IMG/VR virus record: IMGVR_UViG_3300035680_001201
Location: 62,001-126,000 of that record
DNA from: a virus
Reading direction: 5' to 3' (one strand)
DNA: 64,000 nucleotides
Shown here: positions 8,655-17,319 of the stretch, in pieces
Numbering within the stretch: the first letter of the stretch is position 1
Layout: every line of letters starts with the position of its first letter
Notes under the pieces: generated by a model
Databases searched by the model: none
Told to the model about the DNA's origin: nothing
Seen by the model: only the letters and a program-made list of their open reading frames with translations
Translations under genes and position numbers: made by a program

Positions 8655-9554
8655 ATGAGTGATTTTACGTTTATAATTCAAGGACCATACAACACTACAC
8701 ATTTATTGATGTTAGGTAACCTTAAAAAAGAAGGAAAAGTTGTTTTGTCATGTTACATGTCTGATTTAGATAAAATTTCTGACCCAAGTGTGTATGACAT
8801 GATAATACTCAATGATATTATCGATACCAATATAGAGAAAATTTACAATTATGATAACGTATATCATCAAGTGAGATCCACGAAAAGAGCATTGTGTTCT
8901 ATAAACACTGAATATGCTGTTAAGTTCAGATCTGACTCTTTTTATTCCGGAATACCATATGTAGTAGATTCTATAAGAAAAAACTCAGAAAAGTTATCAT
9001 GTGTGCCCATCAATATTAATCCAGTATGGCCATATCAGTTTTGTGACCATGTAATGGGTGGACGAACTAAAAATTTGAAGGATACATTTGAAATAGCAGA
9101 GTCTATAATATTAACTCAAGACTTTATTTATGATGAAATTGATACTAGATTATGTCCTGTAGTATTACTTTTTGCATCTTGGCTTAAAAGTAAGAACATA
9201 AAAGGTGATGAACCTATATTTAGTTATTGGATTAAAGATTTTTATGGTACCGATCCTAGAATGGCATGGAGTCCAGACAACAAAATAAGTGTTATGGTAT
9301 ATCAGAACTATTTTGATACTGTAGTAAATAACTTAAACATACTAGATATATATAATATGGAACCGTTTTTTGCTAAAAGCAACACTGTTAAAAAAACATT
9401 CACTAAAGCAATAGATGCGATATCATGGCATGACAGTGTGTGTAAAACCGGACATAAAATGCGTGATATGAATTCATATATAAAAGCATTTTATGAATGT
9501 CATTCTGATAAAACTAAAAACTTTATTAAACCAGTAACACACTATATAAAATAA
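8655..9554 (+). CDS. WavE-like glycosyltransferase
   Basis: 299 residues. DFTFIIQGPYNTTHLLML at the start and VRSTKRALCSINTEYAVKFRSD in the first third match the WavE family of lipopolysaccharide glycosyltransferases (IQGP...; ST.G......YVLKLRTD). A second copy of the same family lies at 15253-16041 at the other end of the operon. The gene starts 45 bases after the polymerase stop in an AT-rich gap with no clear hairpin, and reads straight into the RuBisCO-like gene. The sugar and acceptor are unknown. Confidence 0.7.
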   Translation: MSDFTFIIQGPYNTTHLLMLGNLKKEGKVVLSCYMSDLDKISDPSVYDMIILNDIIDTNIEKIYNYDNVYHQVRSTKRALCSINTEYAVKFRSDSFYSGIPYVVDSIRKNSEKLSCVPININPVWPYQFCDHVMGGRTKNLKDTFEIAESIILTQDFIYDEIDTRLCPVVLLFASWLKSKNIKGDEPIFSYWIKDFYGTDPRMAWSPDNKISVMVYQNYFDTVVNNLNILDIYNMEPFFAKSNTVKKTFTKAIDAISWHDSVCKTGHKMRDMNSYIKAFYECHSDKTKNFIKPVTHYIK

Positions 9555-9557
9555 ACT

Positions 9558-10766
9558 ATGAATAAAAAAGTTATAAACGACATAGTATTGGTATCAAGTA
9601 CAAATAATAACAACGGTAACATTGTCACATACGATGTTAAATCAAAAACTAATCTTTGGGATGCTGCATATGCAATTGCAGTTGGACAGAGTGTTGGTAA
9701 TCCTGAAAAAAGATCTGAGTTTGAGTCTCGGGAATTGTTTGAAACGTATTGTGCAAAGATAATTGATACCAATAATTTTTCTGAAAAAGAAGGGTTGATT
9801 AATATCTATTATCCTGACAATAATTTCAACTACAAGGAAGATGGAATTACTCATTTCTTGACCACAATTATGGGTGGACAACTTGATATCGATATTATTC
9901 AGAAATGTCGAATTACAAATATTGAATTTTCAAAAGAGTTTGATCAGATATTCAATGGACCAAACTTGGGTCTAAAAGAAATGAGAAAATACTGTGGTGT
10001 AGATGAAAACTATCCTTTATTTGGCGGAATTATAAAGCCAAAAATTGGTTTGAATGTTAAAGATTATGTTGAGGTTGTAAAGATTTACGCCGATAACGGA
10101 TGTAACTTCATAAAAGAAGATGAAATTCTTTCCAATCAGTCATTTTGTTCTATAGAAAAACGACTTGAGAAGATTGGTGATTATCTCAGAACTAATAACA
10201 TCAAAATGGTATATGCACCATCTATAACTTGTGATCATTTATATTTAGAGGATCGTATTCGTAAAGTACATAACTTAGGTATCAACGGACTTCATATCAA
10301 CATTCATAGCGGATATGGTGCGTATAAAATGGTTAAGGATTTAAGATTGAATTTGTATCTTCATTATCAAAAGAGCGGAGATAAGATGTGGACAAATCCT
10401 CAACACAATTATTCTATCGACGAATCTGTTTTGTTTGAGATCGCAAGTCGATGTGGATGTTCTACTCTTCATGTTGGTATGATTGGTGGATATTTGGATA
10501 GTGATGAAGATAGTTTGGTTCGAACAATTAATAAGTTAGTATCATTAAATTCTGTTTCAGCATTGAGTTGTGGAATGCATCCCGGATTGGTTCAATATAT
10601 TATTAATAAGTTGGGCCATTGTAATTGGATGGCTAACGTTGGTGGCGCTATATCGTCACATCCGATGGGGAGTGCAGCTGGAGTTCGTGCAATGAAACAG
10701 TCGATTTCTGGAGAACATGGTAAGGAATATCGTAATGCAATTAAAACATGGGGACTTAAATCTTGA
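9558..10766 (+). CDS. RuBisCO-like protein (form IV type, non-carboxylating)
   Basis: 402 residues, the usual size of RuBisCO-like proteins. GGIIKPKIGLN (Lys160, Lys162) matches the KPKLGL loop. CNFIKEDE (Lys186, Asp188, Glu189) keeps the carbamylated lysine and both Mg ligands. His250 and His305 fit the barrel histidines, LSCGMH (Ser337) the phosphate-site serine, and NVGGAISSHPMG the Gly-Gly phosphate loop. Two residues needed for carboxylation appear changed: the loop-6 lysine is Tyr312 and the arginine after His250 is Ser251. Known relatives enolise or isomerise, or cleave, sugar phosphates (for example in methionine salvage and apiose breakdown). Its neighbours suggest a step in making an unusual activated sugar or polyol. 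Substrate unknown. Confidence 0.88.
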   Translation: MNKKVINDIVLVSSTNNNNGNIVTYDVKSKTNLWDAAYAIAVGQSVGNPEKRSEFESRELFETYCAKIIDTNNFSEKEGLINIYYPDNNFNYKEDGITHFLTTIMGGQLDIDIIQKCRITNIEFSKEFDQIFNGPNLGLKEMRKYCGVDENYPLFGGIIKPKIGLNVKDYVEVVKIYADNGCNFIKEDEILSNQSFCSIEKRLEKIGDYLRTNNIKMVYAPSITCDHLYLEDRIRKVHNLGINGLHINIHSGYGAYKMVKDLRLNLYLHYQKSGDKMWTNPQHNYSIDESVLFEIASRCGCSTLHVGMIGGYLDSDEDSLVRTINKLVSLNSVSALSCGMHPGLVQYIINKLGHCNWMANVGGAISSHPMGSAAGVRAMKQSISGEHGKEYRNAIKTWGLKS

Positions 10767-10768
10767 GT

Positions 10769-11485
10769 ATGAATGTTGTTATACCAGCTGCTGGATTGGG
10801 TACTAGGTTTAATACCACAATTCCAAAACCATTGTTGGATGTTAATGGATTGCCGATGTTAGCTAGAGTTATAAATAACTTTTATAATAGTGATGTAAAG
10901 TTTTTTGTATGTATTCTTAAAGAACATCAACAGAAATTTAATATTATAGATAATGTAAAAGACTACTGTGATACATCGATGGTTAAATATTTTATTATTG
11001 ATGAACTGACAGATGGGCCGGCAAGAACATCATATTTTTCAAAACCACATATTAATATTAATGAACCGTTGATTATAACAAACTGTGATCAGGTTATTTT
11101 TGACTTAGACTTAAATCGATTGATGTCTTTTGCCGAAAAGAATTCGGCAGATGGTGTACTTGGTACGTTTTATTCAAATAGTCCTAAAAACAGTTACGTT
11201 AGACTAAATGATGACGGATTAATTACACAAGTTAAAGAAAAAGAAGTAATAAGTAATTATGCTACCAATGGTCTTCATTTTTGGACAAAAGGATCTTCTT
11301 TCTTTGATTCGTGTGATGAAATGTTTTCACGAAACGACAGATCAAACAATGAGTTTTATGTTGCACCAAGTTATAACTATATGATAAAAAAAGGAATGAA
11401 AGTAGTTCAGTATTTTTTCAATGAACACTTTCCTATTGGAATACCACAAGATTTAGATAAATTTAGAAAGTTAAATTATATATGA
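10769..11485 (+). CDS. Sugar-1-phosphate nucleotidyltransferase
   Basis: 238 residues. MNVVIPAAGLGTRFNTTIPK followed by PLLDVNGLPML is the nucleotide-binding signature (GLGTRF...PKPLLDV) of the NTP transferase family, which joins NTP and a sugar 1-phosphate to make NDP-sugar and pyrophosphate. IITNCDQVIF holds the metal-binding Asp. I chose the ATG at 10769, two bases after the RuBisCO-like stop; the longer frame starts with TTG. It is a paralogue of the C-terminal domain of the protein at 13883-15250 (both end with a G.P.DL motif), so two related activated sugars may be made. Confidence 0.85.
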   Translation: MNVVIPAAGLGTRFNTTIPKPLLDVNGLPMLARVINNFYNSDVKFFVCILKEHQQKFNIIDNVKDYCDTSMVKYFIIDELTDGPARTSYFSKPHININEPLIITNCDQVIFDLDLNRLMSFAEKNSADGVLGTFYSNSPKNSYVRLNDDGLITQVKEKEVISNYATNGLHFWTKGSSFFDSCDEMFSRNDRSNNEFYVAPSYNYMIKKGMKVVQYFFNEHFPIGIPQDLDKFRKLNYI

Positions 11486-12117
11486 ACAAACAATTACAAA
11501 ATGATTTTGTACGATACACTTCCAATGGACAATTGATTCTATCCGAATACCACTGCGGTCCCGGATCTACGTTATGGTATACACGTCCTATTAGAAGTGT
11601 ATTTGTAGAGTTTTTAAAAAAACACAATATTAACAGTATGTTAGATGCTCCATGTGGAGATCATCAATGGATGAGTTTAATAAAGTTCCCAAATGAATTT
11701 GATTATATTGGAGGAGATCTTCATGAAGATATGATTTCTAGAAATAACAATATATATGGAAACAAATTTATTCAACTTGATATTACCGAAGATCAATTAC
11801 CTTCAAAAGATTTGATTTTTGTGAGAGATTGTTTGTTTCATCTTACCGATGATATGAAAAGAAAGTTTTTTAGTAATTTATTGAAAACAGACTTTAAGTT
11901 TTTACTTACATCAAATCATCCAAGATGTAATATTAATGTTCCTAATATTATAAACGGTGAAACGTTTCAAGAAATTAATTGGAATATTTCCCCTTGGAAT
12001 TTCCCAACTCCAATTGATACTATCGTGGATTATAATGAATCTGATGATAGATTTAATCCATATCCATATCGAACAATGGAACTTTGGTCTAAAGAACAAC
12101 TCGAAACAATTTTATAA
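11482..12117 (+). CDS. Class I SAM-dependent methyltransferase-like protein
   Basis: 211 residues. MLDAPCGDHQWMSLI is motif I of a Rossmann methyltransferase, EFDYIGGDL the acidic end of strand 2, and LIFVRDCLFHLTDD the post-motif region. The start overlaps the upstream stop as ATGA. In this operon it probably methylates a sugar or sugar-linked group. A second protein of similar build, with the same GPGS segment near the start, lies at 28147-28737. Confidence 0.7.
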   Translation: MNKQLQNDFVRYTSNGQLILSEYHCGPGSTLWYTRPIRSVFVEFLKKHNINSMLDAPCGDHQWMSLIKFPNEFDYIGGDLHEDMISRNNNIYGNKFIQLDITEDQLPSKDLIFVRDCLFHLTDDMKRKFFSNLLKTDFKFLLTSNHPRCNINVPNIINGETFQEINWNISPWNFPTPIDTIVDYNESDDRFNPYPYRTMELWSKEQLETIL

Positions 12118-12122
12118 ATGAT

Positions 12123-12449
12123 ATGCGAGTATTTGATTCTAAACCATTTATGGATAAAGGTGGTTGGTTTATTGGAGATTTTGAACCAACAGTGTTTAAA
12201 ACCACATCATTTGAGGTATCATATAAACTTCATCATAAAGGAGAAGATTGGCCAAAACACTATCATAAGATAAGTGAAGAAATAAACTTTCTAATTCGTG
12301 GAAAAATGACTATTAATAATACAGTTATTGATGCAGGAACCATATTTATCATTGACAGATATGAATCTGTAAAACCTATATTCTTAGAAGATTGTGAACT
12401 AATTGTTGTAAAGGTTCCATCTTCAAAGAATGACAAATACGAAAATTAA
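12123..12449 (+). CDS. Small cupin protein
   Basis: 108 residues forming one cupin barrel: KHYHKISEEINFLIRGKMTI carries the metal-binding H.H....E pattern, and DAGTIFIIDRYESVKPIF the second motif. Cupins in such operons are often isomerases, epimerases or small metal-dependent enzymes. One known RuBisCO-like pathway (Rhodospirillum rubrum) also uses a cupin, but that link here is only suggestive. The stop is three bases from the next start. Confidence 0.65.
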   Translation: MRVFDSKPFMDKGGWFIGDFEPTVFKTTSFEVSYKLHHKGEDWPKHYHKISEEINFLIRGKMTINNTVIDAGTIFIIDRYESVKPIFLEDCELIVVKVPSSKNDKYEN

Positions 12450-12451
12450 TT

Positions 12452-13084
12452 ATGTTTACGATAGATCAAAATTTATATACTCAGACCCCATCCAATATCA
12501 ATGGACTTTCTTATCTTCCATCTTTCAAAAATGAAGCTGATAACGATGTTGATTGGCCAGGACATATTGCACCATTTAATGAAATTATAGAGGAAATCAC
12601 TGATGCTAATAAAGAAGCATTGGATGATATATTGAGTAAGGTTAATGTAAAAAATGTTATTGAAATTGGTATTGCTCGTAATAATAAAAGATCGTTTACT
12701 ACACAATTACTTTACGCCAAAAAAGGTATTTATTGTGGTATTGATCTTGATGACAAGACTTTTTTGAATGATGATTTGAATCGTGTATACACAATCAAAG
12801 CTAATTCACATGATCAGGTAAATATACGTTCTTATTTAAATACCATCGGACTTCATAAGTGTTCAGTGTTGTTTATCGATGGATGGCATTCAGTGAATAC
12901 TGTTATTAATGACTGGACATATACTGACTTACTTGATGATAAAGGTGTAGTTATTTTTCATGATACTAACTATCATCCGGGACCAAATCTTGTTGTACCA
13001 GCAGTTGATCGATCTATGTATAGAGTTGTAAAGTATTGTGATGGAGGATCTGATTGGGGTATTGCTGCCGCATACAAACTGTGA
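12452..13084 (+). CDS. Methyltransferase-like protein (Methyltransf_24 / CmcI type)
   Basis: 210 residues. NVIEIGIARNNK is the SAM-binding loop, YCGIDLDD the strand-2 acid, and VLFIDGWHSVNTVINDW with VVIFHDTNYHPG matches the D.H....D pattern of Methyltransf_24 and CmcI-like enzymes. These act on small molecules, including sugars. The gene lies mid-operon and a 26-base gap follows. Confidence 0.7.
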   Translation: MFTIDQNLYTQTPSNINGLSYLPSFKNEADNDVDWPGHIAPFNEIIEEITDANKEALDDILSKVNVKNVIEIGIARNNKRSFTTQLLYAKKGIYCGIDLDDKTFLNDDLNRVYTIKANSHDQVNIRSYLNTIGLHKCSVLFIDGWHSVNTVINDWTYTDLLDDKGVVIFHDTNYHPGPNLVVPAVDRSMYRVVKYCDGGSDWGIAAAYKL

Positions 13085-13110
13085 AGGATCTAATATTACA
13101 AAATTAGTTT

Positions 13111-13872
13111 ATGAATATAGCAATTATCATTTCTGGAAGAATAGATTTGTTTGAACAATCAGTTTTTGAAAATTATAATAATATAATTAATCCATTAATT
13201 AACAATGGACACACAGTAAATATTTTCATGTCTATATGGAATCATCATGATCAAGATATGTTGTTAAGAGCATATCAACCATATGTAAAAGTTTTTGATA
13301 CTGAAACTTTTACTGATTATACAGCTGGATTGATAAAGGATATGGTTCCGTATGAAATTCTTGTAAAGTTATTTGGTCATTCTGAAGAAAATAAAGTTTC
13401 TAATACACTATACTGGATGTATAAATTAAAGCGTGCATATAAATTTGTAAAGGAATATGAACGTGTTAATAATATTGAACATGATTTGTACATTCGATTA
13501 AGACCCGATGTAACATGTTGTGATCCTATTGATATACATCAACTTACTACGTTGAATGATTCATCAATTATAGTTCATGTAGATCACATTTTGGTAAAAG
13601 ATGATAAATTTTATGGATGTGGAGAAGGTTGGATCGATGATAATTTATGTATTGCAAAACAACGACCATTTGAAACATTTTGTAATACATATGACGATAT
13701 AATAAATTTATGTTTAATGACCGGATCTTGTATATCACATATATTGTTACAAAAACAATTTGAATTAAATAATATAAAAACAATAAGACCTAATTCTCCA
13801 TTAATTATTTATCGAAAAGGTGATATTAATAATCCTGTTTTAAAATTTTATCATTTTGAACATTGTTATTAA
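13111..13872 (+). CDS. Probable glycosyltransferase-like protein
   Basis: 253 residues. MNIAIIISGRIDLFEQ, FMSIWNHHDQ and IEHDLYIRLRPDVTCCDPID resemble phage and bacterial proteins of glycan loci in which 'R.RPD' follows a predicted nucleotide-sugar fold. CGEGWIDDNLCIAK would be the acceptor-side region. No firm family can be named; I infer glycosyltransferase from fold-like pattern and operon context. Confidence 0.5.
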   Translation: MNIAIIISGRIDLFEQSVFENYNNIINPLINNGHTVNIFMSIWNHHDQDMLLRAYQPYVKVFDTETFTDYTAGLIKDMVPYEILVKLFGHSEENKVSNTLYWMYKLKRAYKFVKEYERVNNIEHDLYIRLRPDVTCCDPIDIHQLTTLNDSSIIVHVDHILVKDDKFYGCGEGWIDDNLCIAKQRPFETFCNTYDDIINLCLMTGSCISHILLQKQFELNNIKTIRPNSPLIIYRKGDINNPVLKFYHFEHCY

Positions 13873-13882
13873 ATGTACTTTT

Positions 13883-15250
13883 ATGATAAAATTAATTGTT
13901 TTTGATTTAGACGGTGTTTTGGTTGAAACTAAAAAACTTCACTATGATGCTTTAAATAAAGCGTTACGTGATGTCGATCCAAAGTATGAGATTTCATACG
14001 ATGAACATCTTGCTAAGTATGATGGACTTAGTACTCATAAAAAATTAGATTTACTTGGTCGTGAAAAAGGATTATCTGGAATGGAGTTTGAAAGTGTATG
14101 GTTTCGTAAACAAGTATACACCTCACAAATGTTACGTGAATTGACTCCGGATACAAGACTTATAGAAGTTCTCCGAAAGTTAAAACAAAAATATACTATT
14201 GCTGTTGCTAGCAATAGTATTCGTGATAGTGTTAAAATAACTCTACTAAAGTTGGGGTTATTGGAATACGTTGATTTTTATTTGTCTAATGAAGATGTAA
14301 AACATCCAAAACCACATCCTGAGATCTATTTGAGATCAATGATTCAATCAGGTGCAACACCAAAAGAAACCATTATAATTGAAGATAGTGTTATTGGACG
14401 TAATGCTGCAAACAATAGTGGTGCTTATTTACTGGGAGTAAATAATCCAACAGATGTAACGTATGAAAATATTACGGAACATATAGATTGTATCAATAAA
14501 AATACTAAAAGACCAAAATGGCAAGGAGGAAAAATGAATGTTTTAATACCAATGGCAGGCGCAGGTAGTCGATTTGAAAAGGCTGGATATACATTTCCTA
14601 AACCTTTGATTGATGTACGTGGAAAGCCCATGATTCAATGGGTAGTTGACAATTTGAACGTAGACGCCAAGTATATTTTTATTGTTCAGAAAAGTCATTT
14701 TGAAAAGTACAACCTTAAAGATACACTTGATAATTTCTGTCCAAATAATAAAATTGTTCAGATTGAAGGAATTACCGAAGGTGCTGCTTGTACGACACTA
14801 TTAGCAAAACAATATATTAATAAGGATGAACCTTTGATTATTGCCAACAGTGATCAATTTGTTGAGTGGAATAACGAAGAGTTTATTTATACATCTACCA
14901 CTGGAGATTTAGATGGTAATATTCTTACGTTTAAATCTACACACCCCAAGTGGAGTTATGCAAAAATCAATGAATTAGGATATGTGACTGAAGTTGCTGA
15001 AAAACGTCCTATAAGTGATATTGCGACTGTAGGCATATACTATTGGAGAAAGGGCAGTGACTATGTTAAGTATGCTGAACAAATGATTCAAAAGAACATT
15101 CGTGTCAACAATGAATTTTATGTGTGTCCGGTCTTCAATGAAGCCATTTCTGACGGTAAAAAGGTTCGTACATTTAATATTGAAAAGATGTGGGGTCTTG
15201 GAACCCCTGAAGATTTAGAAAATTTTTTAAAAAATTACGAAAAACATTAA
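13883..15250 (+). CDS. HAD phosphatase fused to sugar nucleotidyltransferase
   Basis: 455 residues. Residues 1-210 are a HAD hydrolase of the beta-phosphoglucomutase / phosphoglycolate phosphatase type: FDLDGVLVE (motif I), VASNS (II), KHPKPHPEIY (III lysine) and IIIEDSVIG (IV). Residues 218-455 are an NTP transferase: MNVLIPMAGAGSRF, FPKPLIDVRGKPM, IIANSDQFV and GLGTPEDL. A phosphatase and a nucleotidyltransferase in one chain suggest sequential steps on a sugar phosphate, as in heptose or polyol activation. The ATG at 13883 is used; the longer frame starts TTG and overlaps the previous gene. A strong ribosome-binding site sits inside the gene before residue 218. Confidence 0.85.
   Translation: MIKLIVFDLDGVLVETKKLHYDALNKALRDVDPKYEISYDEHLAKYDGLSTHKKLDLLGREKGLSGMEFESVWFRKQVYTSQMLRELTPDTRLIEVLRKLKQKYTIAVASNSIRDSVKITLLKLGLLEYVDFYLSNEDVKHPKPHPEIYLRSMIQSGATPKETIIIEDSVIGRNAANNSGAYLLGVNNPTDVTYENITEHIDCINKNTKRPKWQGGKMNVLIPMAGAGSRFEKAGYTFPKPLIDVRGKPMIQWVVDNLNVDAKYIFIVQKSHFEKYNLKDTLDNFCPNNKIVQIEGITEGAACTTLLAKQYINKDEPLIIANSDQFVEWNNEEFIYTSTTGDLDGNILTFKSTHPKWSYAKINELGYVTEVAEKRPISDIATVGIYYWRKGSDYVKYAEQMIQKNIRVNNEFYVCPVFNEAISDGKKVRTFNIEKMWGLGTPEDLENFLKNYEKH
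14524..14536 (+). promoter_or_regulatory. Internal Shine-Dalgarno and ATG at the HAD/nucleotidyltransferase junction
   Basis: AGGAGG followed by four A bases and the ATG at 14534 lies exactly at the start of the nucleotidyltransferase domain and is translated in frame as Gln-Gly-Gly-Lys-Met. Most genes here lack such a site. It looks like the start of a once separate gene and may still give a shorter nucleotidyltransferase. Confidence 0.55.
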
Positions 15251-15252
15251 AT

Positions 15253-16041
15253 ATGCTCGGTGATTTTACATTTATAATTCATGGAAATTATGATGAAACG
15301 CACATTCCTATGTGTGCCGAATTAAAACGATTTGGTAAAGTCATATTATCGACCAATAAAAAATATATGGACCATGTTTCACAACATGCAAATCATTATG
15401 ATAAAATAATATGTGAATCGGATATAGATGTTACCAATATATACAATCATCAGAATATCTATCTTCATATCAACTCAGTATTAAATGGATTGCGTCAGTG
15501 TGATACTCAATATGTTGTAAAAGTTAGAACAAATCATTGTTATTCAAATATTCAATATCTTGTAAATAAAGTAAGATCAAATATAAATGATAAATATTTG
15601 TGTAGTAATATTGCTGTAAATCCAGAATTTCCATATCATCCATGTGATAATATTATTGCTGGAACTAAAGAATTGGTTTTTTCTATATACAAAACAGCTT
15701 ATAGTAGTATATTAGCTGAAGATTTTATATATCAAGACAATGATATACGAATGTGTGCTGAAGTTTTATTGTTCATTTCATATCTTAAATATAAAAACAT
15801 TAAAATAAATAAAATCAATGGAAACTCATATTTTTATGTTGATGGTATAAGAAATGGTATGGTAATTCATGGTTACATTAGTGATCAATACAGATCTATA
15901 ATGAAAGAAAATTTAGAATTAATTGACGTTGAGAATTTAGCACCATATGTTATAAATTTTAATAGTCATACATTTGATGTTATTTTTAGAAATATTAAAA
16001 ATGTGGATGAACTATTAAGTAAAACAAATTTGAACTTTTAA
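15253..16041 (+). CDS. WavE-like glycosyltransferase, second copy
   Basis: 262 residues. LGDFTFIIHGNYDETHIPMC and NSVLNGLRQCDTQYVVKVRT match the protein at 8655-9554 and the WavE family, and EDFIYQDNDIRMCAEVLLF matches that protein's QDFIYDEIDTRLCPVVLLF. The usual IQGP is IHGN and the RTD is RTN, so the catalytic site may differ. It starts two bases after the fusion gene's stop. The two copies bracket the sugar-activation genes. Confidence 0.65.
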   Translation: MLGDFTFIIHGNYDETHIPMCAELKRFGKVILSTNKKYMDHVSQHANHYDKIICESDIDVTNIYNHQNIYLHINSVLNGLRQCDTQYVVKVRTNHCYSNIQYLVNKVRSNINDKYLCSNIAVNPEFPYHPCDNIIAGTKELVFSIYKTAYSSILAEDFIYQDNDIRMCAEVLLFISYLKYKNIKINKINGNSYFYVDGIRNGMVIHGYISDQYRSIMKENLELIDVENLAPYVINFNSHTFDVIFRNIKNVDELLSKTNLNF

Positions 16042-16057
16042 GTAAAACGAATTGTGT

Positions 16058-16519
16058 ATGAAATACATCTCTCATAGAGGCAATCTAAGTGGTCCAAATT
16101 CAGACAAAGAAAATCATCCCGATTATATTAAAAAAGCATTAAAATTGGATTATGATGTTGAAATTGACGTGTGGTATACTGATGAAAAGTGGTATTTGGG
16201 ACACGATAGTCCAACGTATCAAGTAAAATATGATTTTCTAACAGATCGAAGATTTTGGTTACATGCCAAAAATGGTGATGCATTTAATTTGTTGGTACAA
16301 GACTATACAGTAAATGTATTTTGGCATACCACTGAAGATTGGGTTTTAACCAGCAAGAGATTTATATGGACGTATCCTGGCAAGCAATTATATCCTGAAA
16401 GTGTGTGTGTTTTGCCAGAACACTCATGGGTGGGAGATCTTACAAAATGCCACGCAGTATGTACTGACTTTGTAAAAGAATTTCCAGAACAGTTTGAGGA
16501 AGAATACTGGATAAATTAA
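16058..16519 (+). CDS. GDPD-like phosphodiesterase domain protein
   Basis: About 153 residues. YISHRGNLSGPNSDKENHPD and YDVEIDVWY resemble the His-Arg and Glu-x-Asp metal site of glycerophosphodiester phosphodiesterases, and WYLGHDSPTYQV the later histidine. It is short for a full TIM-barrel enzyme (about 240 residues or more) but ends in a coherent way. It may act on a glycerol- or polyol-phosphodiester in the glycan made by this operon. I start at the ATG at 16058; the longer frame begins TTG. Confidence 0.55.
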   Translation: MKYISHRGNLSGPNSDKENHPDYIKKALKLDYDVEIDVWYTDEKWYLGHDSPTYQVKYDFLTDRRFWLHAKNGDAFNLLVQDYTVNVFWHTTEDWVLTSKRFIWTYPGKQLYPESVCVLPEHSWVGDLTKCHAVCTDFVKEFPEQFEEEYWIN

Positions 16520-16520
16520 G

Positions 16521-16549
16521 TGGACAAATCAAGGTAGGTAGAATATAGT
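16521..16549 (+). promoter_or_regulatory. Sigma70-like promoter for the clamp genes
   Basis: TGGACA, 17-base spacer, TATAGT, then 21 bases to the clamp ATG, including a GAGGAA ribosome-binding-type sequence. It lies directly after the GDPD-like stop, so the replication genes can be expressed independently of the sugar operon. Confidence 0.5.
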
Positions 16550-16570
16550 GTGAGGAACAATTAAAAAGTT

Positions 16571-17314
16571 ATGACAAAGACAAATCTACAAAAATTCATT
16601 AACAAATACTCTCTTAATGGAGAGGTACCATCAGTCAAGTGGAACGTTTCCGCTAAAAACAAGCAACTCAGTTTGAGTGCTATTACTAACGATAAGAGTT
16701 TGATTTATGACGTTACTTGGAAGAACGTTGAAGAATTGAACGCCGAATATGAGATCGGTGTTTATGACACTGACAAGTTGCAGAAGATGTTGAAGGCTCT
16801 AGGTGAAGAAATTACCATGACCGTCAATGAAACTGATGGACGGGTTACATCTCTTTCATTCTCCGATGGAACATCTGAAATTCAGTTTATGACCGCTGAA
16901 TTGACAGTAATTCCCAAGTCTTCTCGTCTCAAGTCTACACCTCCATATCATTTTGAAATTGATCTTACAGAGGAATTTATCGCTAAGTATCGTAGTGCGA
17001 AGGATGCTCTTTCTGAAGAGAGTAAGTTTACATTGTTGATGAACAAGAAGAGTAAGAAGGTTCAGTTGGTTCTTGGCTATGCTTCAATCAATAGTAACCG
17101 TGTTACTTTGGATGTTCCTATCAAGGATGGAACAGCTAAGTTGGAAAAGCCTTTGAATTTCAACGCTGATTTCTTCAAGTCGGTGTTGGATGCAAACAAC
17201 GAGTGTGAAAATGCTGTGTTGAAGGTGTCTGAAGCCGGATTGGCGTCAGTTGAATTTAATACTGATACATTTTCTGCTACGTATCACTTTGGTCCGGTCC
17301 AACCTAACGAATAA
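16571..17314 (+). CDS. Sliding clamp (T4 gp45-like)
   Basis: 247 residues, against 228 in T4 gp45. It forms a ring that holds the polymerase on DNA and, in T4, also activates late transcription. MTKTNLQKFINKYSLNGEVP and the alternating beta pattern with SFSDGTSEIQFMTAEL fit the T4-type clamp, and the C-terminal strand pair (VEFNTDTFSATYHFGPV) matches the usual end. The identification rests on overall pattern and on the next gene being the clamp loader. It has its own promoter. Confidence 0.85.
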   Translation: MTKTNLQKFINKYSLNGEVPSVKWNVSAKNKQLSLSAITNDKSLIYDVTWKNVEELNAEYEIGVYDTDKLQKMLKALGEEITMTVNETDGRVTSLSFSDGTSEIQFMTAELTVIPKSSRLKSTPPYHFEIDLTEEFIAKYRSAKDALSEESKFTLLMNKKSKKVQLVLGYASINSNRVTLDVPIKDGTAKLEKPLNFNADFFKSVLDANNECENAVLKVSEAGLASVEFNTDTFSATYHFGPVQPNE

Positions 17315-17319
17315 TTCAT

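Noticed and set aside
9558-10766. True CO2-fixing RuBisCO
   Set aside because: The loop-6 lysine and the active-site arginine appear to be replaced (Tyr312, Ser251) and the neighbours are glycan genes, so a carboxylase role is not supported.
10763-16057. Longer starts at 10763, 13856 and 16052
   Set aside because: These begin with TTG and overlap or crowd the previous gene; nearby ATG codons fit the family N-termini.
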